Positions 24,955 through 36,075 are shown, counted from the first letter of the stretch. The stretch: 64,000 nt of DNA from Buxus sempervirens (GCA_947561395.2 OX387185.1:31290213-31354212); one strand, 5' to 3'. Numbers and translations are program-made. The notes: generated by a model from the letters alone, not told the origin.

Positions 24955-25738
24955 CAATTACCCCCTTCAAAGGAAAATACTTTGGCAATGATCTTATAAA
25001 GACCTGCAATCAAACTAACAAGTCTACAGTCCATATCCACTACTCCAATTTCCTTCTTTAGGAACCAACAGCAGAAAATTAGTATTCCTATACCATAAAT
25101 ATAATCCCAAGCCGGGACAATCAATTGGTGTGATAGAAAAAGCCTCAAGCTGCCAGCTTGAGAATTCGGGTTTGAATCTGAGAGCATCCACTTGGCTTAA
25201 AAATCCCAAAGATTAGATCTGCTACCTATCTGAACCACATAGACATTGCTGCAGCAGGATATACACCAAGTTATGCTCCTGAAGTAAAATCCCATCAAAT
25301 GCAATGCTTTCAACACATTCAACAGGTCTTATTGCATCAAATCCCAGCTATTCTAGAAAAGGCCATGTTAATCCAATTAGGAACTAGAGTTTTATCCTCA
25401 TCCATTTCCATGATAACTTCTTAACTTCCTTCTCCATGAACTACTTTTGTAGCTAGTCAGCTTGTGCTTCATTGCTTTCGGATCCATCTAGAAACCCAAA
25501 CATGAATTTAAGATCCTACTCTGAAGTCTGAACAGTTAATTTCTAGAGTACAAGTCACCTCCCCTTATGGACCTCAACAAAATCTCTCCACCTTTATAAA
25601 CCAAAATACACTAGATTTTGGCCTCCAACACATCTCTTCTTCTCTCAATAAATCCAATTAGCTCTTTAGTTTACTCCTACACTCTGTATACCCAGACTGA
25701 TACCATCTATAAAATTCATCTCATTAGATGGCGGCCGC

Positions 25739-25771
<33 letters not shown>

Positions 25772-27890
25772 CACAACACACAAAACCATTCTCTTCCCTC
25801 TCAAATAACAATTTTTTCCCTCAATGGTAAATCACCAAAATTTTCACATTCTCAATTTCTCCAAGATTCACCATACAATCTGCATAAATCTAAATCTGGC
25901 CCATCCTCAACCATTCACAACCCTTTTTTTGTCAGTTAATTCACAACCTTACTTGACCATCAACTCTTTACAAGATCCTTACAAGAGCGGTGGATAAATT
26001 CAAATCTTCTCAAATCTGCAAAATACCCTTATCCGTCATCTCTACACAAAACAAAGTCAAGCACTAGTCAAAAGATCATACTAACCATATAATGACATAT
26101 GTTTGGAAAAATATCATCAAAGTCAAGGATGCCAAAAAGTCGTTACAATCCAAGATCGGCGGTGCCATTTCCATGTCACTAAATTTGTCAAGCTGTCGTA
26201 TCAAGAAATTGTAAATTTCCAACAAAAAAATGAAAACTTTAGAAAAATCCAACAAATTTGTAAAAAATAAAATAATATTATATTAGTCTGAAATATATTT
26301 AAATAACTCAAATTTTATATATACACATATATGATTTATTAAGACAAAGTTTCAGCTCACTTCAGCTTGTTCATAGGCCCATATTAGTTATTTTAAAGCT
26401 TCGGTCTTAAAAAGTTGATGGAAGTTTAATCACCAGAAAAACATGTTTGTTCAAACTTCAAACCACCCAATTCCACAAACATTAGTTGACATCAAAATCA
26501 AAATCAAACAAGATGTTTCAGCAAATTTGGCCAGTAAGTCCAATTCCCATCTGCCAAGCAGCTTTACCAACTGATACAAGTTTCTAGTCAACTTGAATTT
26601 CTGATTCATGTTTTAAAACTCAGGTATATATATATATATGTAGCCAACCCAACATAGGCATGTAGAAGCCAGCCATAGCCTCAATCCAATAAAAAAAATA
26701 TCAAAAAGATTAATTCTGATGAGCTGACCTCGTTCTTTTGATCAAACGACATATCCAAAACAAATCCACTTATAAAACGGTCATGGAGACAGGACTCATT
26801 GACATGATATCTAAGCTAATTACTATCTCGTATCCAACTATATCACTTTGCACAATCACCTTCAGAAAATTTACCAAGGCACGCATATAAGAATGCCACT
26901 GTGACTGGTTATTTTATATCAGGGGATAAAAGGAATAGATGAGGCAACATTCTCATTTCAGCTGTAAATTTCATTTACTTGACATCACAATTCTCCACCT
27001 TAGGAAAGACGAATACAAAATAGAATGGAAACCAAGAAATGCTGGAAGCTCAGCACTAGTATTCACATAACTCCCTTCGATGGCATGGTGAATGTGGACT
27101 CCTCTTTCACCTTAGCAGTATTAATTGTCCTCACTTAGTTGTTGAAACCCCACCGATGCCAACAAAAGCCTCATCAACAACTCCAATTGCATCACCGATC
27201 CAAGGTCATCAAAGTCCTAATATAATTCCACATCTAAGCCTTATGTCCATTTCTCTTCTCCAACCTTACCGCTAAAGAGTCTCTCTCTCATTTATTTTTC
27301 TTGAAGCAATTGCGCACAGAAATTTAGTGGGTCAAAATTTATTGAATTGACGAACCTTGGTCCAATATAATAAAACTAGACTGTCCTACATGTAGGACGA
27401 ATCAAAACTCTGCTCCTTACTGGAAAATTCGCTAGCTCCAAATTAGTAACTAAAAAATGTAGAAACAATCCTCCAACATCTAATAACCCTACTTTTCCTC
27501 TCTCCTCTCAAATAACCTAATTACATTCGAATCCCCAATAATGCACAATAGCAAGTTCCATCCATTGCATGCCCCCCAAACTCTATCCAAAACATATATT
27601 GTGGCTATAGACACTAGTAACTGATCACAAATTTAAGTACAACTTAACAGGCAAAAACAACCTGCCTTTCCTAACTTCCCCACCTACAACCCTAAAAACT
27701 TAGGATACCTTCCACAGACCCCACTACGGTAGGAATTCCCATCGGCAAGGTGTGCCTTCTCCAAAATGTAGATCAATCTACCATCAACACCCTATTTTTG
27801 TTTCTTGAATCACCACAATGTCTAGGCAATCTTGCAAAGGGGTCCTTAAAAACTCACTGTGTGCTCTTTTTTTGTTTGCCTTTCCTAACC
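24955..27890 (-). pseudogene. Decayed LINE ORF2 (endonuclease to RT start)
   Basis: Minus-strand reading from high to low coordinate gives an endonuclease start, CLDIVVIQETKIG (about 27860-27820), matching the conserved DIVxLQETK. It continues with SVTSVYSHN (about 27610), a weak counterpart of the GVYGPN block. Near 25070-24970 the frame reads CRLVSLIAGLYKIIAKV, matching the RT motif YRPVSLIGxxYKIIAKxL. Many frameshifts and stops separate these islands. The 3' part of the RT is missing. A 29-nt C-run lies within this span. Confidence 0.6.
25731..25768. repeat. 29-nt poly-C run next to GCGGCCGC
   Basis: A run of 29 consecutive C (25740-25768) directly follows GCGGCCGCG (from 25731). The neighbourhood is AT-rich, so the composition jump is abrupt. 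It may be a real homopolymer or a sequencing/assembly artefact. Confidence 0.8.
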
Positions 27891-28644
27891 CTTGAATCTT
27901 CAAGCTAACGATGTTTGATATTACTCCTTAAATACCACTTTTTAACACCTAAGCTTGTGTCAAAAGGGACCATTCCAGCTTTTTCAACTCTCCTAACAAA
28001 GCTGAACAGTTACCAAACGCATTCTCCTTAACCATTCAAACCTTCTAAAGACTTCAAATATACAATTCAAACTCCATTCTTTTTATCAACTCAACATGAG
28101 ACAAAGTAGCAAGCTTTTCTATACCCACCCATTCAACCTAATAACAACAAAATCTTCATATTGTTTAATACCCTTGTCATCATGCTGAATCTAAGAAATT
28201 AAATGAATCATAGATGTCTTTCCCTCCATTATTCACATAATTTCGCAAACCAAATTAAGACTCATGAGCTTTCAATAAGGCCAAATATTGCAAGTAAATG
28301 AATGCATAAAATAAAACACAAGGTTATTGATAGAATGCTTGGCTGAGCAATTGATAAGCAAAATGACTTAAAAGAGAGGTGATAAGTTTGGGTCAAAGCT
28401 AAGAAACCTTCCATAGATCCAAACAACTCACCATATTGTAGCATTCATTATACACTTATTAATAATCTATGAGGTCGTGGAACTAACATATGCCCACTTG
28501 CTTAAAATCTTTGGATGCCCAAGAACAGATTATAGATCCGTGCAAGGTACCATCTCCAACACACTACGATAACTATTAAATTCGAAATTCGACATCCAAA
28601 CTACGTATATGCTCTAAGATAGTGATCATGTAAGCGATTCTTAC

Positions 28645-28825
28645 AAGGTTCTGTAACCATGAGTAGTATGTGCTGATGGAGCCGGATCTGAGAAGAAAAG
28701 TTTCTCTTGGCGAGGATCTGCCATTCCAGGGATCGATTTTCATCCGGATCAACGACGAGACCGTCGACGCAGACGAGAAGAATCAGAAAAAGGAAGGATG
28801 CCATGGCTACAAATCTCCGTGCCAT
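28645..28825 (-). CDS. Exon 1 of the thioredoxin-fold gene (start codon, signal peptide)
   Basis: The chosen ATG at 28825 gives MARRFVAMASFLFL followed by ILLVCVDG, a short basic start and a hydrophobic core typical of an ER signal peptide. VVDPDENRSLEWQILAKRNF and SSQIRLHQHILLMVTEP then form the start of a thioredoxin-like fold. The donor CCTT|GTAAGA at 28644 splits a Trp codon that exon 2 completes. A downstream ATG at residue 8 is an alternative start. The frame is open upstream into the transposon, but that part is not conserved coding sequence. A hAT element begins 85 bp upstream of the ATG. Confidence 0.85.
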
Positions 28826-29432
28826 TGAAACAAAACCTCCGGACACTCCAGTTGCTGTGGTTGCAGAGGGAACCAAAAGCCCGTGCAGGCAGGTTGGCTT
28901 AAGCGGCAGATAGGGCTGCAACTCGGTCCGGGTAAACCCAAAACCAAATCGATTTTGGTTTAGTTCGGTTTTTTAACACTTCGGTTCGGTTTTGATTCAT
29001 AAAAATTAAATCGGTTTTGGGTTTGGTGTTCGGTTAAAACGAACCGAATTAGGATAATTATCTAGACCGAACCGAATTATTATATATAATGTTAAAATTT
29101 ATATAAATTTATCTTTAAAGTTTAAAAAAATTACAAACCCACCCTCTTATCTCATTCACAACGAATTCAAACCCTAGAACCCATTTGAAAATTACAAACC
29201 CACCCTCTTGTCTCATTCACAACGAATTCAAACCCTAGAACCCATTTGTCTCATTCACAACAAATTCAAATCCTAGAACCCATTTGCAGAAGTTTCAAAC
29301 CCTAGAACCCCCTTCCTTTTCCTCTCTCTCTCTCTCGTCTCTTTCCCTCCCTCCTTCCTTCCCTCATTCTCGTCTTGCTCCCCCCTCTCTCTCTCTCCCT
29401 CTCTCTCGTTTAGATCTTCTCTTGTTTTCTCG

Positions 29433-29935
29433 CTAGAATTGGTAAGAGGCCGATTCTCCATCCTCTCTCTTTGTTTTCTTATTTAGATCCTCCATGAAAT
29501 CGGTGAAGCCAAACCACAGCTTCTCGTCGGTGTGACGGTAAGTCTGGAAAATCAAAGGATGTCGCTCAATCGACCGAGAAACTTTCCGTCCCTGTGGAAA
29601 CCCTAGTTCCCGGTAGAGTTTCCCGACGTCGTCTAGACGAAGGACATGTTCTGCTGCATTAGGTTCAAGGAAAGGTGGCAAGTAGGGCAAGGAGAGTGCT
29701 TCAGCTACGAAGTCTATTACGAGGCGTCCATCGGAGTATCAGTTGGTGGGGCGATGAAAATAGGTGGTGCCATAGGGAAGTTTAGATACGTAGAGAAAAC
29801 CGCTCAGGCCAGTGGTTTACTTGGTCGTGCCTGTGTCGGTGAAAGAGTCACCAAAGGCATAGATATTTGTGAAAGTGGGAGAAGCAGCAGTAGCAGCAGA
29901 CAAGATGAGGAGCATAGAAATTATGGCGATGATGA
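29433..29935 (-). pseudogene. Captured chimeric gene: GDSL-lipase first exon fused to PORR-like segment
   Basis: On the minus strand one continuous frame starts with a signal-peptide-like IAIISMLLILSAATAASP, then FTNIYAFGDSFTDTG, the block I motif of plant GDSL esterase/lipases (GDSxxDTG, catalytic Ser). KLPYGTTYFHRPTN, a stop, YSDGRLVIDFVAEALSLPYL and PPFLEPN follow, as in GDSL first exons. Without changing frame it then reads RLDDVGKLYRELGFPQGRK, IERHPLIFQTYRHTDEKLWF and GFTDFMEDL, which I take for a PORR (organellar RNA-binding) type segment with lower certainty. Two nonsense codons (a TAA after DTGTTK, and TGA where GDSL proteins have Arg in NRYSDGR) interrupt it. It lies wholly inside the hAT element. 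Confidence 0.7.
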
Positions 29936-29951
29936 AGGTAGTTGGGGAAGG

Positions 29952-32456
29952 TGTAAGACCCTGATTTTTGTGAGTTATTTATTTATTTATTTAGTTATTT
30001 ATTTTGATGTATAAACTGTGTTTATCAGGTTATTTTGTGGTTTGAGGGCTTAGCCCATACTCGTATGTACAGGCGTTATATAGCCATTTTTCCGAAAAAG
30101 CATATTATTATCATTATTATTATTAAAGTATAGTTATGTGCTTATTAACGTAAATGGATGCGGAACATGTAGTGTTTCCGGTGGGCGAGCATGCATAGGA
30201 TCAAGGGGTTAAAAGGGTTGATCGAGCGGCATATGTATCTCCCAAGGTAATGTACAAATAGGGAAAGTAGGGTTTTAGGTTTAAGAGAATACGCGTATGT
30301 ACTTACGGAAATATTGTTGTTAGTCTAATACTCAGGAGCTCAAGAGAATCGGCTGGAGAGTGTGGCGACTAGGGTTCTGTGCTCGTGAAGAACAAGTATC
30401 GTGAGGGGTAAGAGAAGGGCTTCGGAGTTGAAGTTGAGTGGGTTCTTTCTCCCTGTTCGAGACGAATTGGTTGGGTAGTTTCTGTGTTCGCGTGCGTGGC
30501 CGGAGTGGTGATCGGCCGAGGTTTTGCTATACTTTGGAATAAGCGCATTCAGGTGAGTAGCACTGATTTACAACTGGGGTTTTGTGTTTTATGTTTTCTC
30601 GAGATTATTTTGATGCATGGTTGTAGTTTAAATGATCTCTTGAGTTTTCTTTTAGTTTTCTGGAATGGCATGAAACAGAGTCGGAGACCGAAATTTATCT
30701 TGAGATTAAATGTATTTAGATTAAATCCAAATATGGTTGGGAAGTCTTCTGGGAGTATTAGGAGTGTAGTGGAACAATTACAGACATAAACAAACCGGCC
30801 AGTCATGTAGATCTTGGAATAACAGAGAAATGAAAATCACAGGGGGTATCCGCTCACCTCGCGCTCACCGGCGCTCACCTAAGAGGTAGGCGCCCCGTTA
30901 AACACGACCCACCGCCGAGCTCACGCCCGGCTGGCGCTCAGCTCGCGCTCAGCAGAAAACCCTGCGCTCATCTCGCGCGAATCTCACGCCCACCTCACGC
31001 CCGTCTCGCGCTCAGCTCACGCTCACCTAGCGTCGAGTGAGCGGTAGGTCGATTTTACCCCATTTCTTCACCGCCGAGCGGCGCTCACCTCGCGCCCACC
31101 TCAGGAAGTGAGCGGCAGACCCTATTTTGCTTACTGAATTGGAGATTTGATTTAACTAAGGGTATTTGGGTTACTTGAGGATTAAACCACTTCACTACTC
31201 ACTTGTTTGGGAACCCTGGGAATCTATTTTGCCTAGGAAACTATTAGAGGAAAATTTAGTGAACTTCTTAAAAGCTTTCAAGTTGAGTTTAGGTTATTCA
31301 TGAATGTTATGCCGGATACCAAAACACTAAGAGTTACTAGTTACATTTCCTCTGTTTTATACACTGTTTTGATTGAGGAGTTATTCTATTCTGGTTTCAC
31401 TGGTTTGAAAACTTTAAATGTATTGTAAAGATTTCCTTGGTATGAATGAATTGAGTTTTACTTTCAAATGACTTGTGTTACGGAAATGAGAAAATACTGA
31501 AAGTACTTGAGGTACTGCTTGGTCCAGAGGGACAGGTGATGAATTGTGATGAGTTTTACATGATGTGAAATGAATGATTTTATTTTGATATTGGAATTGA
31601 GATTATACGATGTTTTACTGTTTTGGTCTAGCTTGTCCTGGATCCAGATGTTTAAGCTTAGTAATGTGATGTTATTGTTGGTTGTTGGAATTGCATGGCC
31701 TTGTGTGTTGCCACGACCGGTGTAGAGCAGCCAGAAACCCTGAGTAGGCCTGGTTGTCAATGCAGAAACCCGGGGAGTAGGCCTGCATTGGATGACGAAA
31801 CCCTAAGTAGGCCGTCATTTCAGAGTTCCGAAACCCTGAGTAGGTCGGAACTGTGTACATGGAGGTGTGGAGTGTCTACTTGGCATGTTTAATTTATCAA
31901 CTAAACGATAGTCTTGACATTGACCAATCGATGTGTTACCGTACTTAACTGAGATGTGATTTGTTTGATTAGAACCAGTCTTGAATTTCGATTTGAGAAT
32001 TGATGTTGATTGTTTAACCGTATTCAGCGTTTGTTGATGCATAGTTTAAATTGTGATCAACTATTTCTGCATGCATGTGCTACTCGCTGAGATATTCATA
32101 TCTCACTCCATTGTTTGTCTTGTTTGTTTTTCAGATACTCGTGGTGAGGCGATTACTGGGGTAGATCCTGCTGAGGCTTATAGGGAGGAGGATTACTATT
32201 ACCTTCCTTAGACTAGTAGGTTATCTGTTCTGAATTTGAGAACTTTGAATAAATTGAGATGTATTAAAGTTTAATTGGGGTTGAACCATACGATTCTAAT
32301 TCAGTTTAAATGTTACAATTTTGCATAAATGGAAATGTGCACTCTGTCAGGTTATAGGTATATGATTATCCAGCGATCATAAATTGATTAACGATCCTTG
32401 CCTAACCTCCGTGAGACGTGTTATATCTTTATTGAACACGGATCCAGGGCGTTACA
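29952..32456 (+). mobile_element. LTR-like unit (TGTAAGACCC...GGGCGTTACA), plus orientation, nested in the hAT
   Basis: A 2505-bp unit with TG...CA ends and a perfect 5-bp duplication GAAGG (29947-29951 and 32457-32461). There is no internal coding region, PBS or second LTR, so it looks like a solo LTR of a gypsy element. Layout in sense order: TGTAAGACCCTGATTTTT start, CpG-rich GCGCTCACC array (30850-31115), CTGAGTAGGCC minisatellite (31735-31850), stem-loop GAGATATTCATATCTC (about 32091), then the end. The same layout recurs in the copies at 36513, 55751 and 56287. Confidence 0.8.
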
Positions 32457-32979
32457 GAAGGGGGAAAGTATAGGAAGCCACATGGTCTTTATGGGTTTGA
32501 ACTGTCTTGCAGTGGAGTGTTTGCTCCTTTATAACTTCTGGCTGCTTCGAGAGATTATTTGCTTCTCGTGAGGAATCGAAAAAAAGCATCGCGTTGGACT
32601 ATTTCTTCGAAGTGTTGGATAATGGATACGGTTCGATTCATGTTGAGCAAGTTTTGTTTTGGGGCTCTCTTTCTTCTTACGCGTCTTCTAATTCTTCATC
32701 TTTGTACTGAATAATGAGGTCGAGAAGGAAGCGCAGAAGGACAAGTGAGAGTTTGGGAGGTTTATCAGAGGTTTAGGGTTCGGTTCGATCCGAACCGATC
32801 TCATGTAATTCGGTTCGGTTTGGGTTTCGGTTATTTCATTTAATTTCAGTTCGGTTTTAGGGTTTTGGTTTAGAATTCGGTTCGGTTCGGTTTTGGGTTG
32901 AATATATATAGCTTCGGTTTGGTCTTGGGTTGACATCAACCCGGACCGAACCAAACCGAGTTGCACCCCTAGCGGCAGA

Positions 32980-33111
32980 TAGGTAAAAACTCACGATTTG
33001 ACACGAGGTGAGCCTTTGACATAGGAATGGCAACAGGGCGGGTTCTAGTGGGTTTTATGAGCCGATCAGGTCCCTATAGGAGTTTGGCGGGTTGAAATCA
33101 TCTTCCCTGCC
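32980..33111. other. Short stretch of pre-insertion upstream DNA plus a second hAT-like end
   Basis: About 40 bp (32980-33020) continue the host sequence upstream of the hAT target site. Then GGAATGGCAACAGGGCGGG (33022) resembles the terminal sequence of another hAT MITE family. It seems truncated at about 33111 (CTTCCCTGCCC). No duplication was found. Confidence 0.4.
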
Positions 33112-33750
33112 CAGATGCTGTTGGCGAGACGAAACCAACAACATAAATGCTACACGTGACGGTATCCAACGGATGCTGCAAGGTTTGCCGCAGAATGAAT
33201 AGGCATGGATGCTACACATGGCAGCATCACATTTGAAGCAAATAAACTCAATTATAACAAAGCATTCAAATCATGTAAGCATGCTCATGGTTATTAAACA
33301 AATTCAAATCATGCATATCAACATGTTAGCATGGCTCAATCAAAGTAATAGACAAGCATGGTATGACAAACAAGCAAAACACACAAACATGCCATAGCCT
33401 ATACATCATACATATCATGCTCCATGTCTATTCATACTCTTAAAGTCAATATCAAGCATACAAATCATGCCATCAAGGTCCAACAAAAGTAATATAACAT
33501 GAATATCATGGTAGAGCATATAAAAAATGCTTAATAAATATGCACTTCATGCTAAGCATCCTTGATCAATGCTATTACCAGCATGATCAATGCTAAGCAT
33601 CCCTTTTACCCAAAAAAAAATGCTAAGCTTCCTTATGCCTAACATAACAATCTAGGAGTCCTATATAAAATTCAAAGCATGCTATCGTGATTGAACAAAA
33701 TAGCAAACAAACAAACAAAATCCACACAAAGCATGAACAAACAAGTAAAT
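33112..33750 (-). other. Probable leader remnant of the outer Ogre-like element
   Basis: This non-coding, AT-rich DNA has repeated CATGC/GCATG words. The Tat element insertion (TSD CATGG) separates it from 54263-54301, with which it was once continuous. On the minus strand it therefore lies downstream of the LTR at 54302-62425 and its primer-binding site, as expected for the leader of that element. No gag was recognised. The left edge at about 33112 is approximate. Confidence 0.5.
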
Positions 33751-33755
33751 CATGG

Positions 33756-34395
33756 TGTAAACACAAATTTCGTGTATTTCCATTAACACAAAATAAAGTA
33801 ATTACAAATAATATGAATTTGATAAAAAGAGGGATTTTACTCTCTTTGGTGCTCGATCACGTGAGCGTCCTCTGATTGACGAGTGATTTGATGTAAATGA
33901 ATGCCAGGTGGCGTTCTTCAATTTCGGAGTGGTTGTATGTGTGTCTTCACTCCGAGATTTGCGCTCGCTTCTGCTAGTTTGTTGACTTGAGAGAGGATTC
34001 TCTCTTTATAGAGAAGTGCCTCTTTCTTCTTTGGGGAGGAGGTTTTCTCTTCAAGAGAAGTGCTCCTTTCTTCTTTGGGTGGAGGATCTACTCCTGCCTT
34101 TGAATTGTTTTTGCTTTCGATAGAGGGTTTTCTCTTCAAAAGAATTTCTCCAGAGCTTCAGCCTTTCTGCCCTTCTTGATTTTTTCTGTCCCCTTCCTTG
34201 TAACCAAATCCTCCTATTTATAGAATTAAAACTACAAGGAATTGACAAATTTACCCCTCAAAGGATAAATAACAAAATTTTAAATAAAAATATCCCATAT
34301 AGGATATGGGCTCACAATTTGGGCTTAATGAGCTATTCTTTGAAAAGCCCATTTACAAACATGGGTTTTGGGCCTTGCAAATTTTGATGCCTACA
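33756..34395 (-). repeat. 3' LTR of the Tat element
   Basis: 640 bp, TG...CA ends, about 96% identical by eye to 53624-54262. It contains short internal repeats of a GAGAAGTGCCTCTTTCTTC-like unit, preserved in both LTRs. Confidence 0.9.
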
Positions 34396-34414
34396 AATGC
34401 CCCCTTGAGGCTTG
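34396..34414 (-). promoter_or_regulatory. Polypurine tract of the Tat element
   Basis: On the minus strand CTCAAGGGGGCATT directly precedes the 3' LTR start TGTAGGCATC. A G-run followed by CATT fits a plus-strand primer tract. Confidence 0.75.
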
Positions 34415-36075
34415 TTTATTTAAAAAAATTTTTTTTAATGAACAAGTCTCAACCTGCTTTGCATGAAGTTTAATTCGTAAAACGTCACTTTTTTTTTTCA
34501 AACTTTATGGACGTGTGAATAGTCCACTTCTTTTTTTTTTTTTTTTGAAACGTTGACTTTAGTGGTCAAACGTATTTTTTTTTGGATAGTGACGTGAGTT
34601 GTCAATCCTTTTCTTTCTTTTTCTTCTTCTTCTTTTTTTTTTTTGGACCAAAGGCAACCGTATTCTTGTTGCAGAACAATTTGAGATATTCTCAAACACG
34701 ATTCTTGATCGACTTGTAGATGAGTTTCACTTGGAGATAATCCAAAGGCAATCGTATCCTTGATCGACTTGTGTTGGAGATAATCCAAAGGCAATCGTAT
34801 CTTTGTTGCAGGGCAGTTTGAGATATCTCAAACACGATTTGGTTTGATCGACTTGTAGAGTTTTAGCTGGATAACGACTCTTTTTCTTTATAATCACCAA
34901 CTCATAGCCCGCAACGTTGATATTTTTTTGATTTCTTTTGGAGAGTTCTGACTTTTGCAGAAGAAACCTACTTCGTTTGGAAGATTCTTGGCCACGATTG
35001 AAGGACCTCAGCCTTTGACGAAAATCGTTGCACAATCTTCAGGTATGCCTCTTGTTCTTGTTTAGTTTCACTGTACTATTAATCAATCCCATGCTCTTTC
35101 AAGCTGACTTCAAAAGACAGATCCTTCAAAATACCGATCCGCTTGATCTCAAATACCCAAAAACACAATCGAACGAGTGGTCCTTTGTGACCAAACATCA
35201 CAATGGTTTTTATGGGGCGTTCGAGGTGTTTTTGGGGTTGTAAACAATTGAGAAAAGATGACAATGAAGACTCTTGCTATCTCTCTTTGATGGATAGAAA
35301 TCAGGGAGATACGACCCGCTTGCCAAATCTTTCATGGTGGTGAAAGCCTCTTGTAGCATCTTTAATGATTTGAAGAATTGTGAATCTGCAGATGGGGATG
35401 AAATCCAGGTATTTCTAGGCTGATTAGCTAGAACCAAAAGTGTTGATCTAGTCTTCTACTAAATCTTGCAGTAAATTTCCTTCTAGCAACGATCTTTGGC
35501 TTTGCAACTAGCTGCGCTTTCGTTGCTCTGTCCTCTAAGATTGCAGAGAAAGGCAAAAGAGGGTACTTATATGCCCTTCTCTTTGATGGTTTTTTTTTTG
35601 TTGGACATGAGCATGTTGGATGACACCTCTAGAAAGGCCCTGGAGCTTTTTATAACAGAAATTTCTTCTCAACTTCTTCAACATCATCCCTCCTTTGGAT
35701 GTCTGTTGCTTCTGTGTTCTGGCTCATGGTATCTAATAGAGGTTCACAGAGAATGCAGACGAACCATTTGATAACTTTTGGGACGACGGAACACCCTTTG
35801 TAAATGTACCGTGCCTTATTGCTTGACGGAGAGACACTCAATAGGGGAGAGAAAGGGAAGGTGAGCACAGGGTAAAGACCAAGAGGATGAGAGGGGGAAA
35901 GAGTGCATTGGAGAAGGAAGACCTGTCGCAAAAGACTTGGCTTTGTTCTGCAGCACACAGGAATTGAATTAATAAATAGATGTGGCAAAAAAGAAGGAGA
36001 GAGAGATGGGGACGTGAGAGAGAGAAAAAGTAAGAGAAGAGAAGGATATGTGGGAGAGGGAGAAGAGAGAAAGAG
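34415..36075. other. Non-coding region between Tat 3' LTR and antisense PMD ORF
   Basis: It contains T-rich low-complexity DNA (34490-34640) and an imperfect tandem repeat of a GATCGACTTGT / CCAAAGGCAATCGTAT unit (34700-34860). A purine-rich GAGAGA tract (35990-36100) lies just upstream of the PMD start. The minus-strand frames here (for example 35650-36144) are low-complexity Ser/Leu/Pro translations of that tract and are not genes. Any promoter for the antisense ORF would lie here or in the LTR. Confidence 0.5.

Larger units (their letters stand above)
14205..28644 (-). other. Intron 1 (14.4 kb) of the thioredoxin-fold gene
   Basis: The intron starts with a strong donor (CCTT|GTAAGA) after exon 1 and ends with the exon 2 acceptor. 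It contains LINE 3' ends, an inverted-repeat structure with a gypsy chromodomain piece, a MULE, gypsy LTR debris and a LINE ORF2 remnant, each listed separately. I see no host exon of this gene inside it. Confidence 0.75.
6418..28825 (-). other. Gene span: multi-thioredoxin-fold secretory-pathway protein (3' end outside window)
   Basis: Five exons on the minus strand join in frame across four GT-AG introns: 28645-28825, 13807-14204, 12449-12847, 8184-9723 and 6418-6515, totalling 2616 nt or 872 codons. The protein starts with a hydrophobic signal peptide and contains several thioredoxin-like segments. One has a classic WCGFC, one has GCPNC, and two are degenerate (PWSGES and EFCGWT). From memory, unverified, it matches a single-copy plant family typified by Arabidopsis At3g19780, whose members end with a UPF0301/DUF179-like domain. 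That C-terminus is not seen here. Introns are about 14440, 959, 2725 and 1668 bp. The last visible exon ends with a good donor (CAG|GTTAGT), so the gene should continue towards or beyond position 1. No stops interrupt the exons, so it looks like a live gene despite heavy transposon load. Confidence 0.85.
28911..32971. mobile_element. hAT-type DNA transposon with captured gene pieces
   Basis: Terminal inverted repeats TAGGGCTGCAACTCGG (left) and the mirror of TAGGGGTGCAACTCGG (right) are flanked by a perfect 8-bp duplication GCGGCAGA at 28903-28910 and 32972-32979, diagnostic of hAT insertion. Both subterminal regions (28925-29080, 32780-32960) are dense in CGGTT/AACCG motifs, likely transposase-binding repeats. 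No transposase is seen, so the element is non-autonomous. Without the nested LTR unit (29952-32456) it would be about 1.55 kb. It carries a chimeric gene capture (29433-29935), a tandem repeat of about 68 bp (29125-29290) and a CT-rich tract. It sits just upstream of the host ATG. Confidence 0.9.

Noticed and set aside
25618..25830. Proline-rich 70-codon ORF
   Set aside because: The proline tract is the translation of the poly-C run; no gene context.
28826..28921. Extended N-terminus of exon 1 starting at 28921
   Set aside because: The extra residues before MARRF cross the hAT junction and include transposon sequence. The ATG at 28825 gives a proper signal peptide.
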